Assembly: GCA_016874095.1 (NCBI GenBank)
Contig: VGVH01000004.1
Span: 1 to 64,000, forward strand
DNA from: Gammaproteobacteria bacterium
GTDB lineage: Bacteria > Pseudomonadota > Gammaproteobacteria > Steroidobacterales > GCA-2729495
Direction of reading: 5' to 3'
Length of the DNA stretch: 64,000 bases
The position numbers and the translations under genes were made by a program. Every line of letters starts with the position of its first letter. The stretch's first letter is position 1. This document shows, piece after piece, positions 1 through 9,220 of the stretch. Under the pieces are notes generated by a model. It was not told where the DNA came from, did no database searches, and saw only the letters and a list, made by a program, of their open reading frames with translations.

Positions 1-191
1 CTGCCCCAGAGGCTGGCGTAGAACAGGTCGCCGGCGTAGTCGAAGCTCGCCTGGATCGCCGGGTCGCCCTCGGTCTGAGAAATGCCGCGGAAGTCGTAGT
101 CGGTGTAGACACCGACCGAAGCACTGACTTCGGCCCTGGCGGCCGCCGCAGCCAGCATCGCCGCGATGATGATCAGAAAACGCGCACGCAT
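1..191 (-). CDS. TorF-family putative porin (TIGR02001-like), N-terminal part only, truncated by window edge
   Basis: Minus-strand ATG at 191; translation MRARFLIIIAAMLAAAARAEVSASVGVYTDYDFRGISQTEGDPAIQASFDYAGDLFYASLWG: signal peptide followed by the YTDY(R/D)FRGISQT..DPAIQ motif typical of this family. Confidence 0.75.
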   Translation of the reverse strand, partial: MRARFLIIIAAMLAAAAARAEVSASVGVYTDYDFRGISQTEGDPAIQASFDYAGDLFYASLWG

Positions 192-295
192 GTGATCCCC
201 CCTTGAATGGTGGTCGAAGGCGCAACGCCCACGCCCGTGGCAGCGAGTCTAGTCCCGCCACAGCATCAGAAGCAATAAACGTGCCGGGGCAGCCC

Positions 296-1075
296 CTAGT
301 TGAGCGGGATCGACCAGAACCTCGTGCGATCGGGATCGTGGGCGTGATAGACCTGCCCGATCGCATCGGGGTCATCCAGCGCCTGGACCGAGAGACGCGC
401 CAGATCGGCGCGCCGGATCCAGCTCATTGCACCGGTATCGGGCGTCAGATACACACGACCCTGAGCTTCCTTCTCCAGGAGGCCGCCCGGCCGGATGATC
501 GTGTAGGCGAGTCCGCTGGCGCGCAGGTAGTCCTCTGCGCGGGTCTTTTCGGGAAAGAGGTTCTTCAGGAATTGCTGCGCGACCCACGGCGCAGTATCCC
601 AGGAGTCGCCCGCGCCGATCACGCTAACAAGGACGTAGCGGCTGACGCCGGCGGCCTTTGCCGCGTCGATGGCGTTGCGGTTGCCCTCGAAATCGGGGCG
701 CGGCCCCTCGAGGGAACGGGCACCGAGAGTGGACACGACGGCGCGAATGCCGCCGCCGGCGAAGATCGCGGCGAAGTCCCCGGGATTCATCGCGTCGCCG
801 CGGGCGATGCGCGCGCCCGTGGATTCGGCGTCGGCGGTTTTCGAATCCGGGCGCGCCAGCACGATCACGTCGTCGCCCCTGGCCCGCAGCAGCTTCACGA
901 TCTCGAGGCCCGTCGCGCGCGTGCCGCCGATCACCAGCACCGCGCCATTGCCCGGCTGCGTCGACACGGGCGCCAGGCCGGCGTCGGCCCGGTCAGGTTC
1001 GATGCCCGACACGACGATCCAGAGGATCGCGGCTGCGATGAGTCCGAGGAACATCTTTGTCTTTGGATACCGCAT
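296..1075 (-). CDS. NAD(P)-binding (atypical SDR/NmrA-like) protein with N-terminal hydrophobic segment
   Basis: ORF 296..1108; ATG at 1075 gives MRYPKTKMFLGLIAAAILWIVVSG..., then Rossmann motif VLVIGGTRATGLEIVKLL and later YTIIRPGGL. Confidence 0.75.
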   Translation of the reverse strand: MRYPKTKMFLGLIAAAILWIVVSGIEPDRADAGLAPVSTQPGNGAVLVIGGTRATGLEIVKLLRARGDDVIVLARPDSKTADAESTGARIARGDAMNPGDFAAIFAGGGIRAVVSTLGARSLEGPRPDFEGNRNAIDAAKAAGVSRYVLVSVIGAGDSWDTAPWVAQQFLKNLFPEKTRAEDYLRASGLAYTIIRPGGLLEKEAQGRVYLTPDTGAMSWIRRADLARLSVQALDDPDAIGQVYHAHDPDRTRFWSIPLN

Positions 1076-1089
1076 CGTATTTCGCTCGA

Positions 1090-2436
1090 TCAGCGCGCGG
1101 CGTGGCACTCGATGCGCCGGCCCGCGATTTCACCGGTGAGCCCGCCGTCGTCCCAGGCGATGACGCCGTTGACGATCGTCGTCTGGACAGTGGAACGCAG
1201 CCGTGCGCCTTCCAGCGGCGACCAGGCGACCTTGTAGAGAATGTCCTCGCCGCGGACTTCGTTGGCGGCCTTCATGTCCACCAGCACGAGGTCTGCCCAG
1301 CAGCCTTCGCGCAGGTAGCCACGATCGCGGATGCCGAAGAGATCGGCAACAGAGTGGCTGGTCTTGCGCACGACCTGCTCGATGGTGAGTGTGCCATCGT
1401 GCACGTGCTCCAGGGCCAGCGGCAACGCGTGCTGCACGAGCGGCAAGCCGCTCGGCGCACGGAGGTAGGGCTGCTCCTTTTCGCGCAGAGTGTGCGGCGC
1501 GTGGTCGGTCGCAACGATATCGAGTCGATCCTCGGCAACGGCGCGCAACAGCGCCTGACGGTCGGCGGCAGTCTTGATCGAGGGGTTGCACTTGATCAGG
1601 TTGCCGAGCTCGGCGTAGTGGGAATCGTCGAACCACAGGTGGTGTACGCAGGCCTCGCCGGTGATGCGCTTGCCGGATACGGGTCCCGGCGTGAACAGCC
1701 CGAGTTCCTTCGCCGTCGTCAGGTGCAGCACATGCAGGCGCGCGTCGTAACGACGCGCGAGCCCGACGGCGAGCGAAGACGAGCGATAGCAGGACTCCTC
1801 GTCGCGGATCAGCGGGTGCGCCGATACCGGCACGTCGTCGCCGTATTGCTCGCGCAGCCGCTGCTCGTTGGCGCGGATGAGGGTCGAGTCCTCGCAGTGC
1901 GTGGCTATCAGCAGGGGGCACTCGGCGAATATCCGCTCCAGTGTGACCGGATCGTCCACCAGCATATTGCCGGTCGATGCGCCCATGAACACCTTGACGC
2001 CGCAGGCCTGCTCGGGACGCAGCGCGCGTATCTCCTCGATGTTGTCGTTCGCAGCACCGAACCAGAACGCGTGGTTGGCACGGGCACGGCCTGCGGCTGC
2101 GAGGTACTTGTCGGCCAGTACCGTGCGGATCACCGCGTTCGGAACGGTGTTTGGCATGTCCATGAAGCTGGTGATGCCGCCGGCCACGGCTGCAGCCGAC
2201 TCGGTCGCGATATCGCCCTTGTGGGTCAGGCCCGGTTCGCGGAAATGGACCTGGCTGTCGATCATGCCGGGCAGCAGGTGCATGCCCCTGGCGTCGATCA
2301 CTCGATCGGCCGCCTGCCCCGCGAGTCCGAAGCCGATGCGCTCGATGCGCCCGGCCCGAACGAAAACATCGCCTTCGGTCACGCTGCCCTCGTTGACCAG
2401 CCGCGCGTTGACGATGAGCAGTGATGTGTCAGTCAT
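1090..2436 (-). CDS. dihydroorotase (amidohydrolase superfamily)
   Basis: 448 aa; MIDSQVHFREPGLTHKGDIATES, MDMPNT, ATDHAPHT motifs of dihydroorotases. Confidence 0.88.
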   Translation of the reverse strand: MTDTSLLIVNARLVNEGSVTEGDVFVRAGRIERIGFGLAGQAADRVIDARGMHLLPGMIDSQVHFREPGLTHKGDIATESAAAVAGGITSFMDMPNTVPNAVIRTVLADKYLAAAGRARANHAFWFGAANDNIEEIRALRPEQACGVKVFMGASTGNMLVDDPVTLERIFAECPLLIATHCEDSTLIRANEQRLREQYGDDVPVSAHPLIRDEESCYRSSSLAVGLARRYDARLHVLHLTTAKELGLFTPGPVSGKRITGEACVHHLWFDDSHYAELGNLIKCNPSIKTAADRQALLRAVAEDRLDIVATDHAPHTLREKEQPYLRAPSGLPLVQHALPLALEHVHDGTLTIEQVVRKTSHSVADLFGIRDRGYLREGCWADLVLVDMKAANEVRGEDILYKVAWSPLEGARLRSTVQTTIVNGVIAWDDGGLTGEIAGRRIECHAAR

Positions 2437-3410
2437 AGGGAAGCGTAGCGGTCGGTGGCGCTGACGAGTTCGTGCACAGTACCGGGTTCGAAGGCTGAAT
2501 GCCCGGCATCGTGCACGATGCGCAGCTCCGCCGCCGGCCAGGCGCGATGCAGGTCCCAGGCGGAGGTCATCGGGCAGACGACATCGTAACGACCCTGCAC
2601 GATGACGCCGGGGATTCCCTTCAGTTTCGGCACGTCGCGCAGTATCTGGTCCGGCGAGTCCAGGAATCCGCCGTGCACGAAGTAATGAGCCTCGATCCGC
2701 GCGAGCGCCAGCGCGAAGGCATCTGCGCCGAAGCGGCCGACGGTCTTCTCCGACACCAGCAGGTGGCTGGTCGCGCCCTCCCAGATGGACCAGGCGCGGG
2801 CTGCGGCCTTCGCAACCACGGGATCATCGCCGGTCAGCCGCCGGTAAAAGGCAGAGAGCAGGTCGCCCCGCTCCTGGGCAGGTATGGGCTCGAGATACTG
2901 CTCCCAGCGGTCGGGGAAGATCTCGCTGGCACCGTGCTGGTAGAACCAGGCGAGTTCCGCTGGCCGCAGCATGAAGATCCCGCGCAGCACCAGGGCCTTC
3001 ACCCGCTCGGGGTGGGTCTCGGCGTAGACCAGCGACAGCGTGCTGCCCCATGAGCCGCCGAAGACGACCCACCGGTCGATCCCGAGTTCGCGACGCAGCT
3101 GCTCGATGTCCGCGACCAGGTGCGGGGTCGTGTTCTCCCGCAGCTCGGCATACGGCGTGCTGCGACCGCAGCCACGCTGGTCGAACAGCACGATGCGATA
3201 GCGTTCCGGGTCGAAAAAGCGCCGTGCCGACACATCGGCACCGCCGCCGGGCCCGCCATGGACGAAGACAACGGCATTGCCCGCCGGATTGCCGCACTCC
3301 TCGAAATACACCTCGTGCAGCGCGGACACGCGCATCATGCCCGAGCGGTAGGGCTCGATTTCCGGATACAGGCTCCGGAGTCCGGCAGCGCGTACGGCAT
3401 GCGGTGACAT
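2433..3410 (-). CDS. pip: prolyl aminopeptidase (proline iminopeptidase)
   Basis: HGGPGGG, FDQRGCGRSTPYA, FGGSWGSTLSL; ATG overlap with the dihydroorotase start (2433-2436). Start chosen at MSPHAVRAAGLRSLYPEIEPY. Confidence 0.9.
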   Translation of the reverse strand: MSPHAVRAAGLRSLYPEIEPYRSGMMRVSALHEVYFEECGNPAGNAVVFVHGGPGGGADVSARRFFDPERYRIVLFDQRGCGRSTPYAELRENTTPHLVADIEQLRRELGIDRWVVFGGSWGSTLSLVYAETHPERVKALVLRGIFMLRPAELAWFYQHGASEIFPDRWEQYLEPIPAQERGDLLSAFYRRLTGDDPVVAKAAARAWSIWEGATSHLLVSEKTVGRFGADAFALALARIEAHYFVHGGFLDSPDQILRDVPKLKGIPGVIVQGRYDVVCPMTSAWDLHRAWPAAELRIVHDAGHSAFEPGTVHELVSATDRYASL

Positions 3411-3505
3411 TGCTGCGCAGTATAACGGCAGCTTCAGTGCCGGGCTTCGGGCAGACGCTGCTAGAATCGCCGACGACATCGGACTTGCCTTTCAGACGCC
3501 GAACC

Positions 3506-6220
3506 ATGCGAACCGCCGCCGCCCTGCTCCTTCTTGCCGCAGCAACCACCCACGCGAAGGACGTCGATATCCCGTTCCACCGCGAGGTCCTGGACAACGG
3601 CCTGACACTGGTCGTGCACGAGGACCGGCGCACGCCGATGGTGGAAGTCAGCATCTGGTACCACGTCGGCTCGAAGAACGAAGTGCGTGGCCGTACGGGT
3701 TTCGCGCACCTGTTCGAGCACCTGATGTTCCAGGGCACCGAGAACTATCGCGGCGAAATCATGAACGCGCTCGAGGACCTCGGGTCGCCGGAGTTCAACG
3801 GCACGACCTGGCTCGATCGCACCAACTATTACCAGACCGTGCCGAAGAACGCGCTCGACAGCGTGCTGTGGCTCGAGTCGGACCGCATGGGACACTTCAT
3901 CGGCGCGGTCACCCAGCCGGTGCTCGATGAGCAACGCGGTGTCGTCCAGAACGAGAAGCGCCAACGGCAGAACCAGCCCTACGGAAAAGTCTACGCGCAG
4001 GTGCAGGCGGGCCTGTTTCCGCCCGAGCATCCGTATTCCTGGGAAACCATCGGCTCGATGGAAGACCTCAATGCCGCGTCGCTGGACGACGTGCGCACCT
4101 GGTTCGAGACCTGGTACGGGCCGAACAACGCGGTGCTCGTCATCGCCGGAGACATCGACACGAAGGACGTCGTCGCCAGGGTCAAGCACTACTTCGGCGA
4201 TATTCCCGCGCGCGACACGCCTGCCCGGCCGGAAGCCTGGATACCCAGGCTCGCCGCGACAAAGCGCATCGCGATGACCGATCGCGTGCCCCAGCCGCGT
4301 CTCTTCATGTCGTGGACGAGCCCGCCGTGGGGCAGCGAAGGCGCGCATCACATGGCGATGGCAGTGGCCATACTCGCGGGCAACAAGAACTCGCGCCTTT
4401 ATCAGCGACTCGTATACCGCGACCAGCTGGCCACCGACGTGGAACTCGATGCCACGGCGTTCGAGATTTCCGGCATCACGAGTTTCGAAGCCTCGCCGAC
4501 GCCGGGAGTGGAGCTGGCGAAGATGGAGGCCGTGGTGCGCGAAGAGATCGAGCGCTTCGCCCGCGGCGGGCCGACGCGGCGGGAGATCGAGCGGGTCCGT
4601 GCCGAGGCGCGCGCATGGTTCCTGCGCAGCATCGAGCGCATCGGCGGCAACAGCGGCAAGGCGGCAACGCTCGCGGAAAGCGAGGTCTACGGCGGCCGGC
4701 CGGACGCCTGGAAGGACGAGATGGCGGCCATCGAGTCGGCATCCGCGGACGACCTGAAGCGGATCGTCGCGGAGTGGCTCACCGGCCCCGCGCTGGTCGT
4801 CGAGGTGCAGCCGGCGCAGGAATCGAAAGTTGCCGCGACTGGCGCCGATCGCACCGGCGGATTGCCCAGGCCCGGGCCGGCGCCGTCCGTGGGATTTCCG
4901 GCGGTGGAAAGCCGCACGCTGGGTAACGGCCTGAAGTTGCTGCTCTCTCCCCGCCCGGGCAGCGGGCTGGTCGAGCTGCGGCTCGTGGTCGAAGGCGGCT
5001 ACGCGACCGATCCGATGCCGTTGATGGGCGTCGCGAACGTCACCCTGGCCATGATGGATGAGGGCACGACGAGCCGCGACGCGCTCGAGATCAGCGACGA
5101 ACTCGCGCTGCTTGGAGCCAACCTCGGCACCGGCGCACAGCTGGATACCTCCAGCATCAGCCTGTCCGTGCCCGGCACCGCGCTGCCTGGGGCGCTGGAG
5201 ATCATGGCTGATATAGCGCGCAACCCGTCCTTCCCGCAGAGCGAACTGGACCGGCTGCGCGGTCTGTTCGAGGCGGCGCTGAAACAGGAAAAAACCCGGC
5301 CCACGTCGATGGGCCTGCGCGTGCTGCCGCAGCTGCTGTTCGGCCGCGGGCACGCGTACGCCCGGCCGCTCACGGGTACTGGCACTGAGGCCACGCTCGC
5401 CGCCATCCGCCGCGAGCACATCGTCGAGTTCCACCGGACCTGGTTCCGGCCCAACTGCGCGACGATCGTCGCTGCCGGCGACACGACGTTGGCCGAGCTC
5501 GGCCCGCTCGTCGAGCGCGCCTTCGGTGGCTGGCAGCCAGGCGAGGCGACGCCGCCCGTCATCGGACCACCGCGGCCGGCGGCCGGCAATACGTTGTACC
5601 TGCTCGACCGGCCAGGCGCCGAGCAATCGGTGATCTTCGCCGGTCAGACGCTGCCGGGCCGCGACAGCCCGGGCGATTTCGCGCTCCAATTCCTGAATAA
5701 CGCATTCGGCGGCCAGTTCTCTTCACGACTGAACATGAACCTGCGCGAAGACAAGCATTGGTCCTACGGTGCGTTCAGCATCGTGGCCGACACGCGCGGG
5801 GCGCGGCCGTTCTTTGCCTACGCCCCGGTGCAGACCGATCGCACCGCCGAGTCGCTGGCCGAGGTCCGCCGCGAGTTCGCCGACATCCTCGCCGCGCGGC
5901 CGGTGGGCGACGAGGAGTTCGCGCGCATCCAGCGCAACGAGGTGCTGGCACTCACCGGCCGCTGGGAGACCAACGCTGCTGTGGTCGGATCGCTGGCAGA
6001 GAGCGTGCGGTTCCGGCTCGCGGATGACTACTGGCAGCGCTACGGGGAGCGGCTGGCAGCTGTCACGGCCGAGGATGTCCGAAGCGTTGTCGGGAGCGAG
6101 CTGAAGCCCGATGACCTCGTGTACGTCATCATCGGCGACCGCAGCAAGATCGAACCGGGATTGAAGGCTGCCGGGTTCGGCGATATCCGCGCCATCGACG
6201 CCGACGGCGAAATCCGCTGA
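3506..6220 (+). CDS. M16 family zinc metallopeptidase, two-domain
   Basis: Signal peptide MRTAAALLLLAAATTHA; HLFEHLMFQGT (HxxEH) in N half; second M16-like half downstream. ATG at 3506 within longer ORF. Confidence 0.9.
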   Translation: MRTAAALLLLAAATTHAKDVDIPFHREVLDNGLTLVVHEDRRTPMVEVSIWYHVGSKNEVRGRTGFAHLFEHLMFQGTENYRGEIMNALEDLGSPEFNGTTWLDRTNYYQTVPKNALDSVLWLESDRMGHFIGAVTQPVLDEQRGVVQNEKRQRQNQPYGKVYAQVQAGLFPPEHPYSWETIGSMEDLNAASLDDVRTWFETWYGPNNAVLVIAGDIDTKDVVARVKHYFGDIPARDTPARPEAWIPRLAATKRIAMTDRVPQPRLFMSWTSPPWGSEGAHHMAMAVAILAGNKNSRLYQRLVYRDQLATDVELDATAFEISGITSFEASPTPGVELAKMEAVVREEIERFARGGPTRREIERVRAEARAWFLRSIERIGGNSGKAATLAESEVYGGRPDAWKDEMAAIESASADDLKRIVAEWLTGPALVVEVQPAQESKVAATGADRTGGLPRPGPAPSVGFPAVESRTLGNGLKLLLSPRPGSGLVELRLVVEGGYATDPMPLMGVANVTLAMMDEGTTSRDALEISDELALLGANLGTGAQLDTSSISLSVPGTALPGALEIMADIARNPSFPQSELDRLRGLFEAALKQEKTRPTSMGLRVLPQLLFGRGHAYARPLTGTGTEATLAAIRREHIVEFHRTWFRPNCATIVAAGDTTLAELGPLVERAFGGWQPGEATPPVIGPPRPAAGNTLYLLDRPGAEQSVIFAGQTLPGRDSPGDFALQFLNNAFGGQFSSRLNMNLREDKHWSYGAFSIVADTRGARPFFAYAPVQTDRTAESLAEVRREFADILAARPVGDEEFARIQRNEVLALTGRWETNAAVVGSLAESVRFRLADDYWQRYGERLAAVTAEDVRSVVGSELKPDDLVYVIIGDRSKIEPGLKAAGFGDIRAIDADGEIR

Positions 6221-6222
6221 CG

Positions 6223-7476
6223 GTGACACCGACACCCGGGGGCTGGTTCTACGGCTGGCTGATCGCCGGTATCGCGCTGGTCGTCTATTTCTTCACCAAC
6301 GGGCTGTCGATCTTCGTCCCGCAGAATCTTGCGCCACGCCTGATGGAGACCTTCGGCGTGACTGCGGCCGAGGTCGCACGCACGTCGCTCATCACTTTCG
6401 GCGTGACGGCTGTCGTCGCACCGTTCGCCGGCACGCTGGTCGACCGCCTGGGCGTGCTGCGCGTCCTCAAGTCCGGGCTCGTTCTTCTCGGACTCGCCTT
6501 CCTGGCCTATCCGTTCGCGCGCAGCATCAGTGATCTCTACATCCTGCACGCCGTACTCGGCGTCGGGCTGGCGCTGGCCGGGTTGCTCGTCAACGTCGTG
6601 CTGCTCTCGCGCTGGTTCATCGTCCGGCGGGGGCTGGTCGTGGGAGCGCTCGCTGCCGGTTCGAGCCTTGCGGGCGCGATCCTGCCGCTGGCGATCGCGC
6701 CCTGGGCCACCGATCCCGATACCGGCTGGCGTTACGGCTACGGGGCGCTCGCCGTCGCGTTCTGGGTGCTGGCGGCGCTGCCGGGCTTCCTGCTCCTGCG
6801 GGAGAGTCCCGCGAGCGTCGGCCAGACGCCGGATGGACAGGCGCAGACTGCTGCAGTTGCGAACGATACGACCGGCGTCGGTCTCGGTCGCGCCCTCGGC
6901 AGCCGCACGCTCTGGTGCCTTGCGCTGGGCTCGGCCTGCCTGTGGTTCTCGATCCAGGCCATCACCAGCCAGCTCACGATCTTCCTCGAGCAGGAGGTCG
7001 GCTACTCGCCGCTGGAGGCCACCGAACTGTACTCGACGGTGTTCCTGCTCAGCTTCTTCGGCAAGTTCCTGTATGGCGCCGTGAGCGACCGGTTTGCAAA
7101 GCGGCATGTGATGCTCGCCGCCAGCCTGACGCTGCTGGCCAGCTGCTTCTTCCTGTTCGAACCCGCAACGCCGCTCGCCCTGACGACGAATCCCGACCGC
7201 CTGCTGGCGTTTGCGTTGCTCTTCGGCCTGGGGTTCGGCGGCAGCTTCACGATGATCCAGCTCACCGTGGTCGAGAGTTTCGGCCAGCGGGACCTGGGCA
7301 AGATCCTCGGCATCGTCATCTTCGTCGATGCGCTGGGTGGCGCCAGCGGCCCCGCCGTGGCAGGACAGCTGGCGACCAGCGACGGCAGCTATCTCGGGCC
7401 CTTCCTGCTGGTCACGGTCGTGGCCCTGATCGCGGTGGTGAACGTTCTCTGCATCCGGCCTGTCCGGGCGTCTTGA
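6223..7476 (+). CDS. MFS transporter
   Basis: 417 aa with repeated hydrophobic helices; GWFYGWLIAGIALVVYFFTNGLSIFVPQNL; YGAVSDRFAKR loop motif. Confidence 0.85.
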   Translation: MTPTPGGWFYGWLIAGIALVVYFFTNGLSIFVPQNLAPRLMETFGVTAAEVARTSLITFGVTAVVAPFAGTLVDRLGVLRVLKSGLVLLGLAFLAYPFARSISDLYILHAVLGVGLALAGLLVNVVLLSRWFIVRRGLVVGALAAGSSLAGAILPLAIAPWATDPDTGWRYGYGALAVAFWVLAALPGFLLLRESPASVGQTPDGQAQTAAVANDTTGVGLGRALGSRTLWCLALGSACLWFSIQAITSQLTIFLEQEVGYSPLEATELYSTVFLLSFFGKFLYGAVSDRFAKRHVMLAASLTLLASCFFLFEPATPLALTTNPDRLLAFALLFGLGFGGSFTMIQLTVVESFGQRDLGKILGIVIFVDALGGASGPAVAGQLATSDGSYLGPFLLVTVVALIAVVNVLCIRPVRAS

Positions 7477-7528
7477 TTAGGCGCGCGACGCAGGCAAAAT
7501 ACCGCCGCTCCGAGACAGAGGACGCTGC

Positions 7529-8476
7529 ATGATCCGAGCCGAATCGCTGACCCGCCGCTACGGGCCGCTGACCGCGGTCGACAACCTGAGCTTCATCGTC
7601 CAGCCGGGCGAGGTGCTGGGCTTCCTCGGCCCGAACGGCGCAGGCAAGACGACCACTATGCGGATGATCGCCGGGTTCGTGCCGCCGACTTCCGGTCGCG
7701 CCGAAATCTGCGGCTACTCCGTCGAGGAGCAGTCGCTCGAGGCCCGGCGGCGCATCGGATACCTGCCTGAGGGAGCACCGTCCTACGGGGAAATGTCGGT
7801 ACGCGATTTCCTGCAGTTCGTCGCACGCGTGCGCGGCCTGCGCGGCGACCGGCTGAAGGTCAGGGTCGACGATGTCATCGGCAGGCTGGAACTTGCCGGT
7901 GTGCTGGATCAGCGCATCGAAACCCTGTCGAAGGGGTTCCGCAGACGGGTCGGACTGGCCCAGGCCATAGTCCACGACCCGCCCGTACTCATCCTGGACG
8001 AGCCGACCGACGGACTCGACCCCAACCAGAAGCACCAGGTACGCCAGCTCATCGGCACGATGGCGCGCGACAAGATCATCGTGATCTCCACCCACATCCT
8101 CGAGGAAGTCGACGCCGTCTGCACCCGCGCGATCATAATCGCGGCGGGGCGCATCGTCGCGGACAAGACGCCCGAACAGCTGGCGCGTGATTCGCGCTAT
8201 CACAATGCGGTCACGTTGCGCGTCGAGAAGGCGTCACTCGTGCGGGACATGGCCGCGGAGCTGCGCGGCCTGGAGCAGGTCGCCAGCGTGGACATCGTCG
8301 AGGCGACGCGAACGCTCACCGTTTTCCCTAAAGCCGGTGCCAGTGTCTTCGCGGACGTGTCCGCGCTCGCGACGAGCCGCGGCTGGTCGCTGCAGCAGCT
8401 GACGCTGGAGAACGGCCGGATGGACGAGGTGTTTCGCCGCATCACCACGGAAGCTGCGACGAAAGGGGCCGCCTGA
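7529..8476 (+). CDS. ABC transporter ATP-binding protein (GldA-like)
   Basis: Walker A GPNGAGKTT, signature LSKGFRRRVGLAQA, Walker B VLILDEPTDGLD. Confidence 0.92.
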   Translation: MIRAESLTRRYGPLTAVDNLSFIVQPGEVLGFLGPNGAGKTTTMRMIAGFVPPTSGRAEICGYSVEEQSLEARRRIGYLPEGAPSYGEMSVRDFLQFVARVRGLRGDRLKVRVDDVIGRLELAGVLDQRIETLSKGFRRRVGLAQAIVHDPPVLILDEPTDGLDPNQKHQVRQLIGTMARDKIIVISTHILEEVDAVCTRAIIIAAGRIVADKTPEQLARDSRYHNAVTLRVEKASLVRDMAAELRGLEQVASVDIVEATRTLTVFPKAGASVFADVSALATSRGWSLQQLTLENGRMDEVFRRITTEAATKGAA

Positions 8477-9210
8477 TGGACGGGGTACGCATCATCGCCA
8501 GTCGCGAGTTCGCGGCGTATTTCGCGACACCGCTGGCCTACGTGTTCATCGTCATCTTCCTGGCGTTGATGGGCGTGTTCACGTTCTACCTGGGCGGCTT
8601 CTTCGAGCGTGGCCAGGCGGACCTGCTGCCGTTCTTCAACTTCCACCCGTGGCTCTACCTGTTCCTCGTCCCGGCCATCTCGATGCGGCTGTGGGCCGAA
8701 GAACGCAAGTCGGGGAGCATCGAGCTCCTGATGACGCTGCCGGTGACGACCACCGACGCCGTGATCGGCAAATTCGCCGCGGCCTGGGCGTTCACGGCAA
8801 TCGCCCTGGCGCTCACCTTTCCGATCTGGATCACGGTCAACTACCTGGGCGATCCCGACAACGGGGTCATCGCCGCCGCCTACCTGGGCAGCCTGCTGAT
8901 GGCCGGCGCTTTCCTCGCCATCGGGTCGTGCATATCGGCAGCGAACCGCAACCAGGTCGTGGCGTTCATCATCACGCTGGTGGTGTGCTTCGTCTTCCTG
9001 CTCGCCGGGTTCCCGCTGGTACTCGATTTCTTCAGCGGCTGGGCACCCCAGGCGGTGGTCGACACCATCGCTGGCCTGAGCTTCCTGCAGCACTTCAATG
9101 CCATCAGCAAGGGCGTCGTCGACCTGCGCGACGTCGTGTACTTCCTGGTCGTGATCGGCACCTGGCTCTACGCCACGGCCGTCGTGCTCGACCTGAAGAA
9201 AGCCGATTGA
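8476..9210 (+). CDS. ABC-2 type transporter permease (GldF-like)
   Basis: Starts at the stop of the ATPase gene; 6 hydrophobic segments; RLWAEERKSGSIELLMTLPV typical of ABC-2 permeases. Confidence 0.88.
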   Translation: MDGVRIIASREFAAYFATPLAYVFIVIFLALMGVFTFYLGGFFERGQADLLPFFNFHPWLYLFLVPAISMRLWAEERKSGSIELLMTLPVTTTDAVIGKFAAAWAFTAIALALTFPIWITVNYLGDPDNGVIAAAYLGSLLMAGAFLAIGSCISAANRNQVVAFIITLVVCFVFLLAGFPLVLDFFSGWAPQAVVDTIAGLSFLQHFNAISKGVVDLRDVVYFLVVIGTWLYATAVVLDLKKAD

Positions 9211-9220
9211 GGTATCCCAC

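Noticed and set aside
1057-2424. 455-aa plus-strand ORF
   Set aside because: Antisense to dihydroorotase.
3461-5689. 742-aa minus-strand ORF
   Set aside because: Antisense to the well-supported M16 peptidase gene.
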